A DNA stretch of 35,312 nucleotides from an uncultured Clostridium sp. (lineage in GTDB: Bacteria; Bacillota; Clostridia; Lachnospirales; Lachnospiraceae), in assembly GCA_947575275.1 (NCBI GenBank), contig CANPMS010000023.1, forward strand, positions 1-35,312, in the 5' to 3' direction. Each line of letters opens with the position of its first letter. Positions within the stretch are counted from its first letter, which is position 1. The notes under the pieces were generated by a model, which saw only the letters and a list, made by a program, of their open reading frames with translations, was not told the DNA's origin and made no database searches. The translations under genes were made by a program, and so were the position numbers. Shown here piece by piece: positions 1 to 7,804 of this stretch.

Positions 1-291
1 TGCTAACCCACCATCCCCTATTGATGCTCCAGGACGATACATTTCATTAATACAATTTTTAAGTTTATCATTAGAAACCGAATTCAACAATTGGTCTCTA
101 ATACTTCTACTTCCCCCCTCTACAACCTTACTTTCCTGTCCTCCCTTCCATGCCACTTCGCTTTGCTGCTTAATATTTGCCTGTTGCTTCGCCTCCCCCT
201 GCAGCTTAGCCTCACTCTGTTGCTCAGCCTTCTTTGGCGGCTTAACGTCTCTTTGCTTTGCACTTTTACTCAAAGCGTCCATCTCCACCAT
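1..291 (-). pseudogene. Orphan C-terminal toxin cassette, 5' truncated, runs off left edge
   Basis: The frame is open from an ATG at 291 to the window edge. It begins inside the linker shared with the two toxin genes at 1058-2284 and 2792-4059 (the MVEMDALSKS stretch), followed by a Lys/Gln/Ala-rich linker and a different C-terminal domain containing MYRPGASIGDGG. The DUF4280 N-terminal half is absent. Just upstream (300-411) lies unrelated sequence that reads as a fragment including KHIDDILNAPGGYVIDD and joins the shared linker out of frame at about position 300. No ribosome binding site precedes the ATG. Orphan cassettes of this kind behind a full-length toxin are known from polymorphic toxin loci, where recombination in the shared linker can swap tips. 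I infer a silent toxin-tip cassette. The function of its C-terminal domain is not recognised. Confidence 0.6.
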
Positions 292-446
292 AGCGCTATG
301 ATATTTGTAACATCATCAATTATCACATATCCTCCTGGCGCATTCAAAATATCATCAATATGCTTCATAGCTGCATTATTAATACCATTGTGTCTACTTA
401 CTTGACTATATTTCAGAGAAAACAATATCTTTCTTTTATAAACGCA

Positions 447-470
447 AAGAGGGGGGCTTACGCCCCCTTT
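447..470 (-). terminator. GC-rich hairpin after the SUKH immunity gene
   Basis: On the minus strand AAAGGGGGCG and CCCCCCTCTTT face each other around a TAAG loop, about 25 bases after the stop codon of the immunity gene at 495. The T-run after it is weak, so its strength as an intrinsic terminator is uncertain. Confidence 0.5.
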
Positions 471-494
471 CCATACTTTCGCAGCTGGCCTCCT

Positions 495-1040
495 TTACAT
501 TATATCTGTCCAAAATTGTATTGGTTCAATATTTTCAAATTCTATTGAATTCTGCTCTTTTTCGCCGAATTCAACTTTAAAATAGTCCTCAATATCTTTA
601 CCATAATATATTATATCCACGCCATGTACTGATAATATTGGAGGATTCCCCATTGAAATTATGGGCATATATCTATGGGAAAAAACAGGTACTAACTTAG
701 GTGCTTTTTTTAATCGTTTTCGCACCTCTTCTTTGAAATCTACTTCATTTTCTGGCTCTTGCCCCCAATCATCACACCAATATATTTCTTCAGGCATATC
801 ATAGATATATTTTATAGGTTGACTAATAATTCTCTTAATATAATCAACATTTTTATACTCCATATTTCTCCAATTATAAAAACCTTTTGATACTGGTAAA
901 ACAGTCATTAAAAATTCTCGTAAACTATTAGGAAATATAATATCATATACCTTTTCTATTTGTGCTATTTCATTAAACGTAAGTCCATTTTCAAATTCAA
1001 CTCCATGTGTTTTTAATAAATCCAAACTTTCTTCATACAT
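495..1040 (-). CDS. SMI1/KNR4 (SUKH) family immunity protein
   Basis: The protein has 181 residues. Residues about 20-55 carry the SUKH pattern: FNEIAQIEKVYDIIFPNSLR, a hydrophobic stretch, then P..KGFYNWRN. SUKH proteins are a large group of toxin-neutralising proteins in bacterial polymorphic toxin loci. The gene starts 17 bases after the stop of the barnase-type toxin gene and has a GGAGG ribosome binding site in that gap, so the two are translated as a pair. I infer that it blocks the RNase tip of the 1058-2284 toxin. Barstar is the textbook partner of barnase-fold RNases, so a SUKH partner is worth noting. The gene is clearly more AT-rich than the toxin N-terminal half, as expected for an exchangeable cassette. 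Confidence 0.8.
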   Translation of the reverse strand: MYEESLDLLKTHGVEFENGLTFNEIAQIEKVYDIIFPNSLREFLMTVLPVSKGFYNWRNMEYKNVDYIKRIISQPIKYIYDMPEEIYWCDDWGQEPENEVDFKEEVRKRLKKAPKLVPVFSHRYMPIISMGNPPILSVHGVDIIYYGKDIEDYFKVEFGEKEQNSIEFENIEPIQFWTDIM

Positions 1041-1057
1041 TAATTTCCGTAACCTCC

Positions 1058-2284
1058 TTATTCGATTCTTGTAAATGTGTCATAATGATTATTTGTATAC
1101 CAAACAGAACCATCATCACCTATTATAATTCTTTCCCCTCCTCTATTTTGTCCTTTTACATAAGGGTTAATGTCATATTCCTTGTAATTAACACCTTCAG
1201 GTAACTTTTGTGCACCTTCTTTAGGTATATTTTTGTATGTCTTACCGCCTTTATACCCTTTCGGCGGGGTGCCATTATTGTTTTTTACCTGTTCTGCTAT
1301 GTTCTTAGCCTTGTCCGGTACTTCCCCACTTCCCCTCTGCTGTTTCACCTTCTTTGGCGGCTTAACATCTCTTTGCTGTGCACTTTTACTCAGAGCGTCC
1401 ATCTCCACCATGGCGCTATGGTACATCATAAGCCCATACGCAAGGTTATTACTTCCTTCCGCCAATCTATCTCCAGGCTTTCTGTTCTCCTCCTGCCACC
1501 GGAAAAACCCCTTTTTCCCGATTCTCTCGTTTGCCTCTTTGGAGTCCAGCTTAATTAACTCCAGCAAATCCTGGTTTAACATCAGGGGATTCAGCTCTGG
1601 ATTTGGTTTTCCATGGCTGGCTTCCATCCTCCGCACGCTGCTTTCATACGTTGCAATATCTTTAAAGTCACAAGTTACCATCAGACGGCCCAGCGCTGCT
1701 TTTATGTAAGCTCCCTCCATGTCATTCTCATCGTACATGGCAATCAAATCAACCTCTCCGCCATGCTGGCTCATCCGATCCTCCAAAAACCGGATGGCCT
1801 CTTCGTACATTCCCTCATGCAGGTACACGCTCCCATAAGGATCATCCAAAATCTTTTTCAGCTCCGGATAATTCTTCTCCATTTCCCGGATCATCAGGAT
1901 CTGCCTTGCAAAGATTCCATCCTGTCCAGAACTGAGCACTTCGATTCGGTGCCCCCATCTGTTACATAACAGTACGGATTTTGTGGTTATAATCTCCTTC
2001 CCGTTCACCTTCGCAGTCTGGGGCTCAGGATTCTCCCATTGCTTCCAAAGCAGCATCTCCGTTTCACATTCTCTTCCCGTATAACACTTCCCAAAAGGCA
2101 GGATATTTAATACAGGTTTACAGTCATCCACACATGCCTGGGGCAGTCCATGAATGTCTATATCCGGGGAATCCACAAACAAATAGGTGGGATACTGCCC
2201 ATAGGGGCATCTCAGCTTCGCCCCCAACACCAGCGGCTCTGGCGGATCCTCTTCCTCTTCAAACAGCCAGGAAAACCATCCCAT
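1058..2284 (-). CDS. DUF4280 (PAAR-like) polymorphic toxin with C-terminal barnase-type RNase
   Basis: The protein has 408 residues. The N-terminal part (about 1-125) is DUF4280-like: LGAKLRCPYG, paired cysteines, FGKCYTGRECE, LLCNRWGHRIEV and an SSGQDG end. This family resembles PAAR spike-tip proteins that carry cargo on injection machines. A helical middle region (about 130-295) is almost identical to the copy at 2792-4059. After a basic linker, the last ~65 residues match the barnase/RNase Sa (ribonuclease N1/T1) family, with likely catalytic residues Glu369 (YKEYDINP), Arg385 (GERIIIG) and His400 (NHYDTF). I infer a ribonuclease that kills competitors, neutralised by the next gene. There is no signal peptide, and the delivery machine is not in the window. 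Confidence 0.85.
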   Translation of the reverse strand: MGWFSWLFEEEEDPPEPLVLGAKLRCPYGQYPTYLFVDSPDIDIHGLPQACVDDCKPVLNILPFGKCYTGRECETEMLLWKQWENPEPQTAKVNGKEIITTKSVLLCNRWGHRIEVLSSGQDGIFARQILMIREMEKNYPELKKILDDPYGSVYLHEGMYEEAIRFLEDRMSQHGGEVDLIAMYDENDMEGAYIKAALGRLMVTCDFKDIATYESSVRRMEASHGKPNPELNPLMLNQDLLELIKLDSKEANERIGKKGFFRWQEENRKPGDRLAEGSNNLAYGLMMYHSAMVEMDALSKSAQQRDVKPPKKVKQQRGSGEVPDKAKNIAEQVKNNNGTPPKGYKGGKTYKNIPKEGAQKLPEGVNYKEYDINPYVKGQNRGGERIIIGDDGSVWYTNNHYDTFTRIE

Positions 2285-2427
2285 ATCTTCACTCCTCCCA
2301 TTCTATCATAAGTTCCTTAGCCTGCATATTGCCTAAAACGATTCTACCACAAATTTCATATTTTTCGGTCTATCTGTCATACATAGCAACTTTAATGGAA
2401 TAATTGGTCGAAAAACATCAAAGATAA
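1397..2427 (-). repeat. Duplicated toxin module, copy 2 (promoter to shared linker)
   Basis: This stretch matches 3241-4200 almost base for base, covering the upstream promoter region, the whole DUF4280 domain and the helical middle region. The match ends in the linker before the toxin tips. The main difference is a 73-base deletion in the other copy. A third, short piece of the linker sits at about 255-300. Confidence 0.85.
2394..2421 (-). promoter_or_regulatory. Duplicated but weakened promoter of toxin copy 2
   Basis: The duplicated leader places TTGATG (2421-2416) and TCCATT (2399-2394) 16 bases apart, at the same place as the better promoter of copy 1, where these boxes read TTGACG and TATATT. 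The -10 box has lost its consensus bases, so copy 2 may be expressed weakly or from elsewhere. Confidence 0.35.
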
Positions 2428-2501
2428 CAAAAGAGGGAGCTGTCGGTTAATACCGATTGAGCATGCTGTCTGTGAATCCTTCTTCAATTACCTATTTATA
2501 C

Positions 2502-2792
2502 TTAAATTTTTATTATCTTTTTATAAAGCTCAACTACCTTGTTTTTAAGAGACATTTCATCTATGCAGTATTTATCTGTCTCTCTAATTTGGGCGTTTGG
2601 CTCATAAGAATCACATACTAAATTCAAATCATCAAATATCTCATAAACCTCCTGTGATACTTCTTTTTCTAAATCATCTTGATCCGCATAAAACACATCC
2701 ATAAACTCATTACAAAACTTTTGCGATACTTCTTCACTTATATTACTATTAATATAATTTTCAACTAAATCTATTAATTTTTTATATTTCAT
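2502..2792 (-). CDS. Colicin-D-type immunity protein
   Basis: The chosen start is the ATG at 2792, which overlaps the toxin stop (TAATG) and has GGGAG about 10 bases upstream. It gives 96 residues beginning MKYKKLIDLVENYINSNISE. An ATG at 2810 would add six residues but lacks a ribosome binding site. The layout (K.LI..V..YI...IS.E, then F...F.., a run of acidic residues, IFDDLNLVCDSY, ending in a helix) resembles the small helical self-immunity proteins of colicin D and pyocins (Colicin_immun type). It follows the toxin tip at 2792-3200 directly, and I infer that it neutralises that tip. It is AT-rich, like the other cassette parts. Confidence 0.65.
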   Translation of the reverse strand: MKYKKLIDLVENYINSNISEEVSQKFCNEFMDVFYADQDDLEKEVSQEVYEIFDDLNLVCDSYEPNAQIRETDKYCIDEMSLKNKVVELYKKIIKI

Positions 2793-4059
2793 TAGTTCAT
2801 AATCTCCCATGTGGATTTGATTTTCGCGTTTCCTATAACAGTTTTTATAAATCCATCATCTGCAATGTGTATAGAAATTTTATTTTTATACAAAACTGTA
2901 CCTCCATTTACTGTATCTACATATTTTGTCCCACTTTTCATTACATCAAGTACCTCCTCAATAGAACCTATTTTTCCTTGATTTATTCTATCAAGAATAC
3001 GATTTAACCCATGTTCACTTATTTCATATCCATTATTTTTAAATATTTTATAAGTATCTTTTAATTTCTGAGCATACTCTGACGAATACCCAGTACCCTT
3101 CAATACCAATTCATCCACTCCTCTTCCCCCCTCTACAGCCTTACCTTCCTGACCTCCATTCTGCGCCTCTCCTTGCTGCTTAATCTCTCTCTGTTGCTCT
3201 GCCTTCCTTGGCATCTTAACATCCCGTTGCTGTCTGCTCAGCGCGTCCATTTCCACCATGGCGCTATGGTACATCATAAGCCCATAAGCAAGGTTATTGC
3301 TTCCTTCCATCAGTATATCTCCAGGCTTTCTGTTCTCCTCCTGCCACCGGAAAAACCCCTTTTTCCCGATTCTCTCGTTTGCCTCTTTGGAGTCCAGCTT
3401 AATTAACTCCAGCAAATCCTGGTTTAACATCAGGGGATTCAGCTCTGGATTTGGTTTTCCATGGCTGGCTTCCATCCTCCGCACGCTGCTTTCATACGTT
3501 GCAATATCTTTAAAGTCACAAGTTACCATCAGACGGCCCAGCGCTGCTTTTAGGTAAGCTCCCTCCATGTCATTTCCATCATACATGGCAATCAAATCAA
3601 CCTCTCCACCATGCTGGATCATTCGATCCTCCAAAAACCGGATAGCCTCTTCGTACATTCCCGAATCATCAGGATCTTCCTTACAAAGATTCCATCCTGT
3701 CCAGAACTGAGCACTTCTATTCGGTGCCCCCATCTGTTACATAACAGTATGGATTTTGTGGTTATAATCTCCTTCCCGTTCACCTTCGCAGTCTGGGGCT
3801 CAGGATTCTCCCATTGCTTCCAAAGCAGCATCTCCGTTTCACACTCTCTTCCCGTATAACACTTCCCAAAAGGCAGGATATTTAATACAGGTTTACAGTC
3901 ATCCACACATGCCTGGGGCAGTCCATGAATGTCTATATCCGGTGAATCCACAAACAAATAGGTGGGATACTGCCCATAGGGGCATCTCAGCTTCGCACCT
4001 AACACCAGCGGCTCTGGCGGATCCTCTTCCTCTTCAAACAGCCAGGAAAACCATCCCAT
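2792..4059 (-). pseudogene. DUF4280 polymorphic toxin gene broken by a 73-base deletion
   Basis: The upstream frame (4059-3619, 146 residues) holds the DUF4280 domain, nearly identical to the 1058-2284 gene, then runs out of frame after LMIRE. The downstream frame resumes the same protein at GMYEEAIRFLEDRM and continues to the stop at 2792. Compared with the intact copy, 73 bases are missing near 3661, between short GGGAA repeats. The C-terminal tip differs from the other copy: YEISEHGLNRILDRINQGKI, then VMKSGTKYVDTVNGGTVLYK and a DDGFIKTVIG end. This looks like a small RNase-type tip (BECR or DUF4258-like), but that is tentative. The intact immunity gene behind it suggests that the loss is recent or that the tip can still be recombined onto a working N-terminal half. 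Confidence 0.8.
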
Positions 4060-4200
4060 ATCTTCACCCCTCCCATTCTACCATAAATTCCTTAGCCTGC
4101 ATATTGCCTAAAACGATTCTGCCACAAATTTTACATTTCTCGGCTCATATGTCATACATAGCAACTTTAATATAATAATTGGTCGAAAAACGTCAAAGAC
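3241..4200 (-). repeat. Duplicated toxin module, copy 1 (promoter to shared linker)
   Basis: Partner of the repeat at 1397-2427. The near-identity includes about 140 bases upstream of the start codon, so the duplication carried the promoter region. This copy lacks 73 bases near 3661. Confidence 0.85.
4169..4196 (-). promoter_or_regulatory. Promoter of toxin copy 1
   Basis: TTGACG (4196-4191) and TATATT (4174-4169) are spaced by 16 bases on the minus strand, about 110 bases upstream of the toxin start at 4059. This fits a housekeeping sigma-factor promoter. Confidence 0.55.
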
Positions 4201-4242
4201 AAACAGGCACCGGGTTTAACGCCCAGCGCCTGCTTTGTCCAC
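4195..4242 (-). terminator. Terminator of the leu-ilv-ser operon
   Basis: About 25 bases after the DUF1015 stop, GACAAAGCAGGCGCTGGG pairs with CCCGGTGCCTGTTTGTC across a short loop (one bulge, two G-U pairs) on the minus strand, followed by T-rich sequence. It separates the biosynthetic operon from the toxin locus and slightly overlaps the toxin promoter. Confidence 0.7.
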
Positions 4243-4268
4243 TATCAATATTCTATTTTATATCCTTT

Positions 4269-5504
4269 TCAGCTCAGCTTATGTATAAACAGTCCGCTCC
4301 GAAGCTTCGGCTCAAACCAGGTAGATTTTGGCGGCATCAGAAGACCTGCATCTGCCACAGAAAACAACTCGCCAATGGACGTAGGATACATGGAGAATGC
4401 CACAGCAGCCCCCTCCTTCGCCAAACGCTCAAGCTCTGTAAGACCGCGGATTCCACCTACGAACTGAATCCGCGAATCTGTACGGGGATCCTTTATCCCC
4501 AGCACCGGCTCCAATAGATTGTCCTGCAGCAAGGATACATCAAGCCCCTTTACCGGATCATCACAGACAAGCTCCGGCTTTACGGTCAGCTTATACCACA
4601 CTCCCGCCAAATACATTCCCATCTGACGGGGCTTTTCAGGCTGATATGCGATCTCAAGCGGCTCCACCTTAAAACACTGTTTCACTTGATTCAGAAAATC
4701 CTCAGGGTCATGACCATTTAAATCCCTCACCACCCGGTTATAAGGCATAATCATCAACTGATCATCAGGAAAAATCACCGACAGAAAATAGTTAAACGGC
4801 TCCTCGCCAGTGTAATTCGGATATTCTGCCCTTCGCTTCAGCCCCACCTTTACTGCAGACGCCGCCCGGTGGTGACCGTCGGCGATATACAGCTTCGGAA
4901 TCTGTCCAAACCGCTCATGAATCGTGCAGATATTCGCTGAATCCTCAATTCGCCATACCCGGTGCGAAATGCCGTCCTCCGCCGTAAAATCATAGAGGGG
5001 CTGACCGGACTTAATCAGCTCCATCTGCTTACTCAGCTCCGCATCGGAGCGGTACGCCAAAAAAATAGGTCCCGTATGAGCGTCTGTCACGTCCACATGG
5101 CAGATTCGATCCTGCTCCTTATCCTCGCGGGTGTTCTCATGCCTTGCAATCACTCCGCTTACATAGTCATCCACAGAAGTGCAGGCAACGATTCCCGTCT
5201 GGGAGCGCCCATCCATGGTAAGTTCATAAAGATAGCAGCACTCCTGAGCATCCTGAACAAGAATACCCTTCTCCTGCCACTTCTCCAACAGTTCTCTTGC
5301 CTTCTCATACACCTCCGGTGCATACATATCTGCCTCATCTGCAAACTGGGTCTCCGGGCGGTCAATATTCAAAAACGACAGGGGATTCCCCTTAACCGCT
5401 TCCTTCGCCTCTTTTCGGTCGTAAACGTCATAGGGAAGCGCCGCCACCTTAGATACCGCTTCCCCGCTGGGACGAACACACCGGAATGGTCTTACTTCCG
5501 CCAT
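4269..5504 (-). CDS. DUF1015 family protein
   Basis: The protein has 411 residues and begins MAEVRPFRCVRP after an AAAGGAGAGAGG ribosome binding site. It carries the family hallmarks: PYDVYDRKEA near residues 24-33, SFLNIDRPE near 43-51 and the conserved IADGHHRAAS at 207-216. The length is normal for the family. Its biochemical role is not established. It often follows serC and serA in Clostridia, as here, where it starts 34 bases after the serA stop and is the last gene of the operon. A link to serine or phosphoglycerate metabolism is therefore an inference from context only. No membrane segment or signal peptide is seen. Confidence 0.9.
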   Translation of the reverse strand: MAEVRPFRCVRPSGEAVSKVAALPYDVYDRKEAKEAVKGNPLSFLNIDRPETQFADEADMYAPEVYEKARELLEKWQEKGILVQDAQECCYLYELTMDGRSQTGIVACTSVDDYVSGVIARHENTREDKEQDRICHVDVTDAHTGPIFLAYRSDAELSKQMELIKSGQPLYDFTAEDGISHRVWRIEDSANICTIHERFGQIPKLYIADGHHRAASAVKVGLKRRAEYPNYTGEEPFNYFLSVIFPDDQLMIMPYNRVVRDLNGHDPEDFLNQVKQCFKVEPLEIAYQPEKPRQMGMYLAGVWYKLTVKPELVCDDPVKGLDVSLLQDNLLEPVLGIKDPRTDSRIQFVGGIRGLTELERLAKEGAAVAFSMYPTSIGELFSVADAGLLMPPKSTWFEPKLRSGLFIHKLS

Positions 5505-5538
5505 ATCCTCTCTCCTTTTTGTTCTGGTTCGTGTTCCT

Positions 5539-6699
5539 TTAGATAACTCTCACTCTCAGCACACCTGCAATCTCATTCAGTTTTTGTACCGTGGCATCAT
5601 CAGGTGTGTGCTCCAAATCCATCATGGTATAAGCATACTTATCACGGCTCTTGTTGGTCATATCGGAGATGTTAATTCCACTGGACGCCAAGGCACCGGT
5701 AATCTGTCCAATCATATTGGGCACATTCTTGTGCATAACCGCCACACGGGAATTTGTCTTCTTCACTCCCATGTCACAGGCCGGATAATTGACTGAATTG
5801 CGGATATTTCCATTCTCTAAATAATCCATCATTTCCTGCACTGCCATCTTTGCGCAGTTATCCTCGGACTCTTCCGTAGAAGCGCCCAGATGGGGAATCA
5901 CTATGGCATTTTCCATATTGGCAGACTTTGGATTTGGGAAATCAGTAACATATCTTTTCACCTTTCCCAACCTTAAGGCTTCTGCCATATCATCATCATT
6001 CACCAGAAGATCGCGGGCAAAGTTAAGAATCACCACCCCATCCTTCATCTGCTCAAACGCATCTTTATTAATCATCCCCTTGGTGGAATCCAGAGCCGGC
6101 ACATGAACCGTAATGTAATCACACTCTGTAAAAATGGTATCAAGGCTGGTGGTATGCTTAACCTCACGGGACAGAACCCATGCCGCATTCACGGAAATAA
6201 ACGGGTCATAACCGTAAACCTCCATGCCAAGCGCCGCCGCTGCATTGGCAACCTCCGCACCGATAGCGCCCAGACCAATGACACCCAGCTTCTTTCCCTT
6301 AATCTCATAGCCTGCAAAGGCTTTCTTGGCCTTCTCCGCATCCTTGGCAATATTGCCGTCCTCTTTATTTGCCTTACACCACTCAATCCCCCCCACCACA
6401 TCACGGGAGGCAAGGAACAATCCGGCCAGCACCAATTCCTTTACGCCGTTGGCATTGGCCCCGGGTGTGTTAAACACCACAATTCCCTTCTCTGCACATG
6501 TGTCCAGAGGAATATTGTTGACGCCTGCACCTGCGCGGGCAACTGCCAGCAGACAGTCCGTAAACTCCATCTCGTGGAGGGACGCGCTGCGAACCAGTAT
6601 TCCTTCCGCTTCACCCGCTTCATCCGTCATCGTATAATTATCGGTCAACAGATCTGTGCCATATTTAGAAATAGCATTCATACAATGGATTTTTCTCAT
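5539..6699 (-). CDS. serA: D-3-phosphoglycerate dehydrogenase
   Basis: It oxidises 3-phosphoglycerate to 3-phosphohydroxypyruvate with NAD, the first committed step of serine synthesis. The protein has 386 residues. The NAD-binding GLGAIG is at 142-147 followed by the acidic strand end (YGYDP), likely active-site Arg229 (FARDLL) and His270 (PHLGAS), and a C-terminal ACT domain from about 317 to 386. This is the short form with one ACT domain, which may sense serine or another amino acid. The start ATGA overlaps the serC stop, and a GAGGAGG site lies upstream, so it is translationally coupled to serC. Confidence 0.95.
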   Translation of the reverse strand: MRKIHCMNAISKYGTDLLTDNYTMTDEAGEAEGILVRSASLHEMEFTDCLLAVARAGAGVNNIPLDTCAEKGIVVFNTPGANANGVKELVLAGLFLASRDVVGGIEWCKANKEDGNIAKDAEKAKKAFAGYEIKGKKLGVIGLGAIGAEVANAAAALGMEVYGYDPFISVNAAWVLSREVKHTTSLDTIFTECDYITVHVPALDSTKGMINKDAFEQMKDGVVILNFARDLLVNDDDMAEALRLGKVKRYVTDFPNPKSANMENAIVIPHLGASTEESEDNCAKMAVQEMMDYLENGNIRNSVNYPACDMGVKKTNSRVAVMHKNVPNMIGQITGALASSGINISDMTNKSRDKYAYTMMDLEHTPDDATVQKLNEIAGVLRVRVI

Positions 6700-7781
6700 G
6701 CCCGGTGTGCCTCCTCAAATTTCTTCATAAACTCTACCAGCTTCTCAACCCCCTCCATGGGCATTGCATTATATATGCTGGCGCGCATGCCTCCGACGCT
6801 TCTGTGGCCTTTCAGATTCACAAAGCCGGCAGCAGCAGCCTCCTTAATAAACTTCGCGTCAAGATCCGCATCCCCCGTAACAAACGGAACATTCATAAGA
6901 GAGCGATCCTCCTTCACCACAGTACCCTTAAACAGTTTACTTTCATCCAGGAAGTCGTAAAGAACTTTCGCCTTCTTCTCGTTATACTCCCTCATTGCCG
7001 CCAGACCGCCCCGGCTCTTCAGCCATTTAAACACCTTACCGCAGATATAGATGCCGTACGCCGGCGGAGTGTTGTAGAGGGATTCTGCATCTGCATGAAT
7101 CTTGTATTGGCACATGGTTGGAGTGCCAGGCAGCACATCTTCCGTAATCAAATCCTCACGGATAATCACGATAACCACGCCGGCCGGCCCGATGTTTTTC
7201 TGAACGCCCCCATAAAGAATGCCGTATCTTGTCACGTCAACCGGCTCAGAAAGAAAACAGGAGGATACGTCAGCCACCAGAGTTTTACCCTTGGTATCCG
7301 GCAGCGTTTTATATTTGGTGCCGTAAATCGTATTATTTTCACAAATATAAACATAGTCTGCATCATCGTCAATCGGCAAATCAGAACAATCGGGAATATA
7401 GCTGAAGGTTTTATCCTCACTGGATGCCACTGCCACTGCCTTTCCGTACTTCTGGGCTTCCTTAAACGCCTTCTTCGCCCACTGACCGGTAATAATATAG
7501 TCAGCGACCCCATTTTTCATCAGGTTTTGAGGAATCATGGAGAACTGTAAATGGGCTCCACCCTGTAAAAACAGCACCTTATAGTTACCGGGGATATTCA
7601 TCAGCTCACGCAGATCGCTCTCCGCTTCCTGAATAATCGTCTCAAAGGCCTTCGAGCGATGGCTCATCTCCATCACGGACATTCCGGTGCCCTTATAGTC
7701 CAGCATCTCTGCCGCTGCTTCCTTCAGAACCTCTTCCGGCAGCACCGCCGGTCCCGCTGAGAAATTATAAACTCTTCCCAT
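6696..7781 (-). CDS. serC: Phosphoserine aminotransferase
   Basis: It converts 3-phosphohydroxypyruvate and glutamate to phosphoserine and 2-oxoglutarate, using PLP. The protein has 361 residues, the usual length, with the N-terminal YNFSAGPAVLP, FLQGGAHLQF near 71-80 and the PLP lysine at 195 in YGGVQKNIGPAG. A GGAGGAAGAAACA ribosome binding region precedes the ATG. It overlaps serA by four bases. The third serine enzyme, serB, is not in the window. Confidence 0.95.
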   Translation of the reverse strand: MGRVYNFSAGPAVLPEEVLKEAAAEMLDYKGTGMSVMEMSHRSKAFETIIQEAESDLRELMNIPGNYKVLFLQGGAHLQFSMIPQNLMKNGVADYIITGQWAKKAFKEAQKYGKAVAVASSEDKTFSYIPDCSDLPIDDDADYVYICENNTIYGTKYKTLPDTKGKTLVADVSSCFLSEPVDVTRYGILYGGVQKNIGPAGVVIVIIREDLITEDVLPGTPTMCQYKIHADAESLYNTPPAYGIYICGKVFKWLKSRGGLAAMREYNEKKAKVLYDFLDESKLFKGTVVKEDRSLMNVPFVTGDADLDAKFIKEAAAAGFVNLKGHRSVGGMRASIYNAMPMEGVEKLVEFMKKFEEAHRA

Positions 7782-7804
7782 TGTTTCTTCCTCCTATCGT
7801 CTCA

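Noticed and set aside
2792..3733. A separate toxin gene starting at ATG 3733
   Set aside because: The first residues come from out-of-frame reading of the DUF4280 region; there is no ribosome binding site. It is the 3' part of the broken gene.
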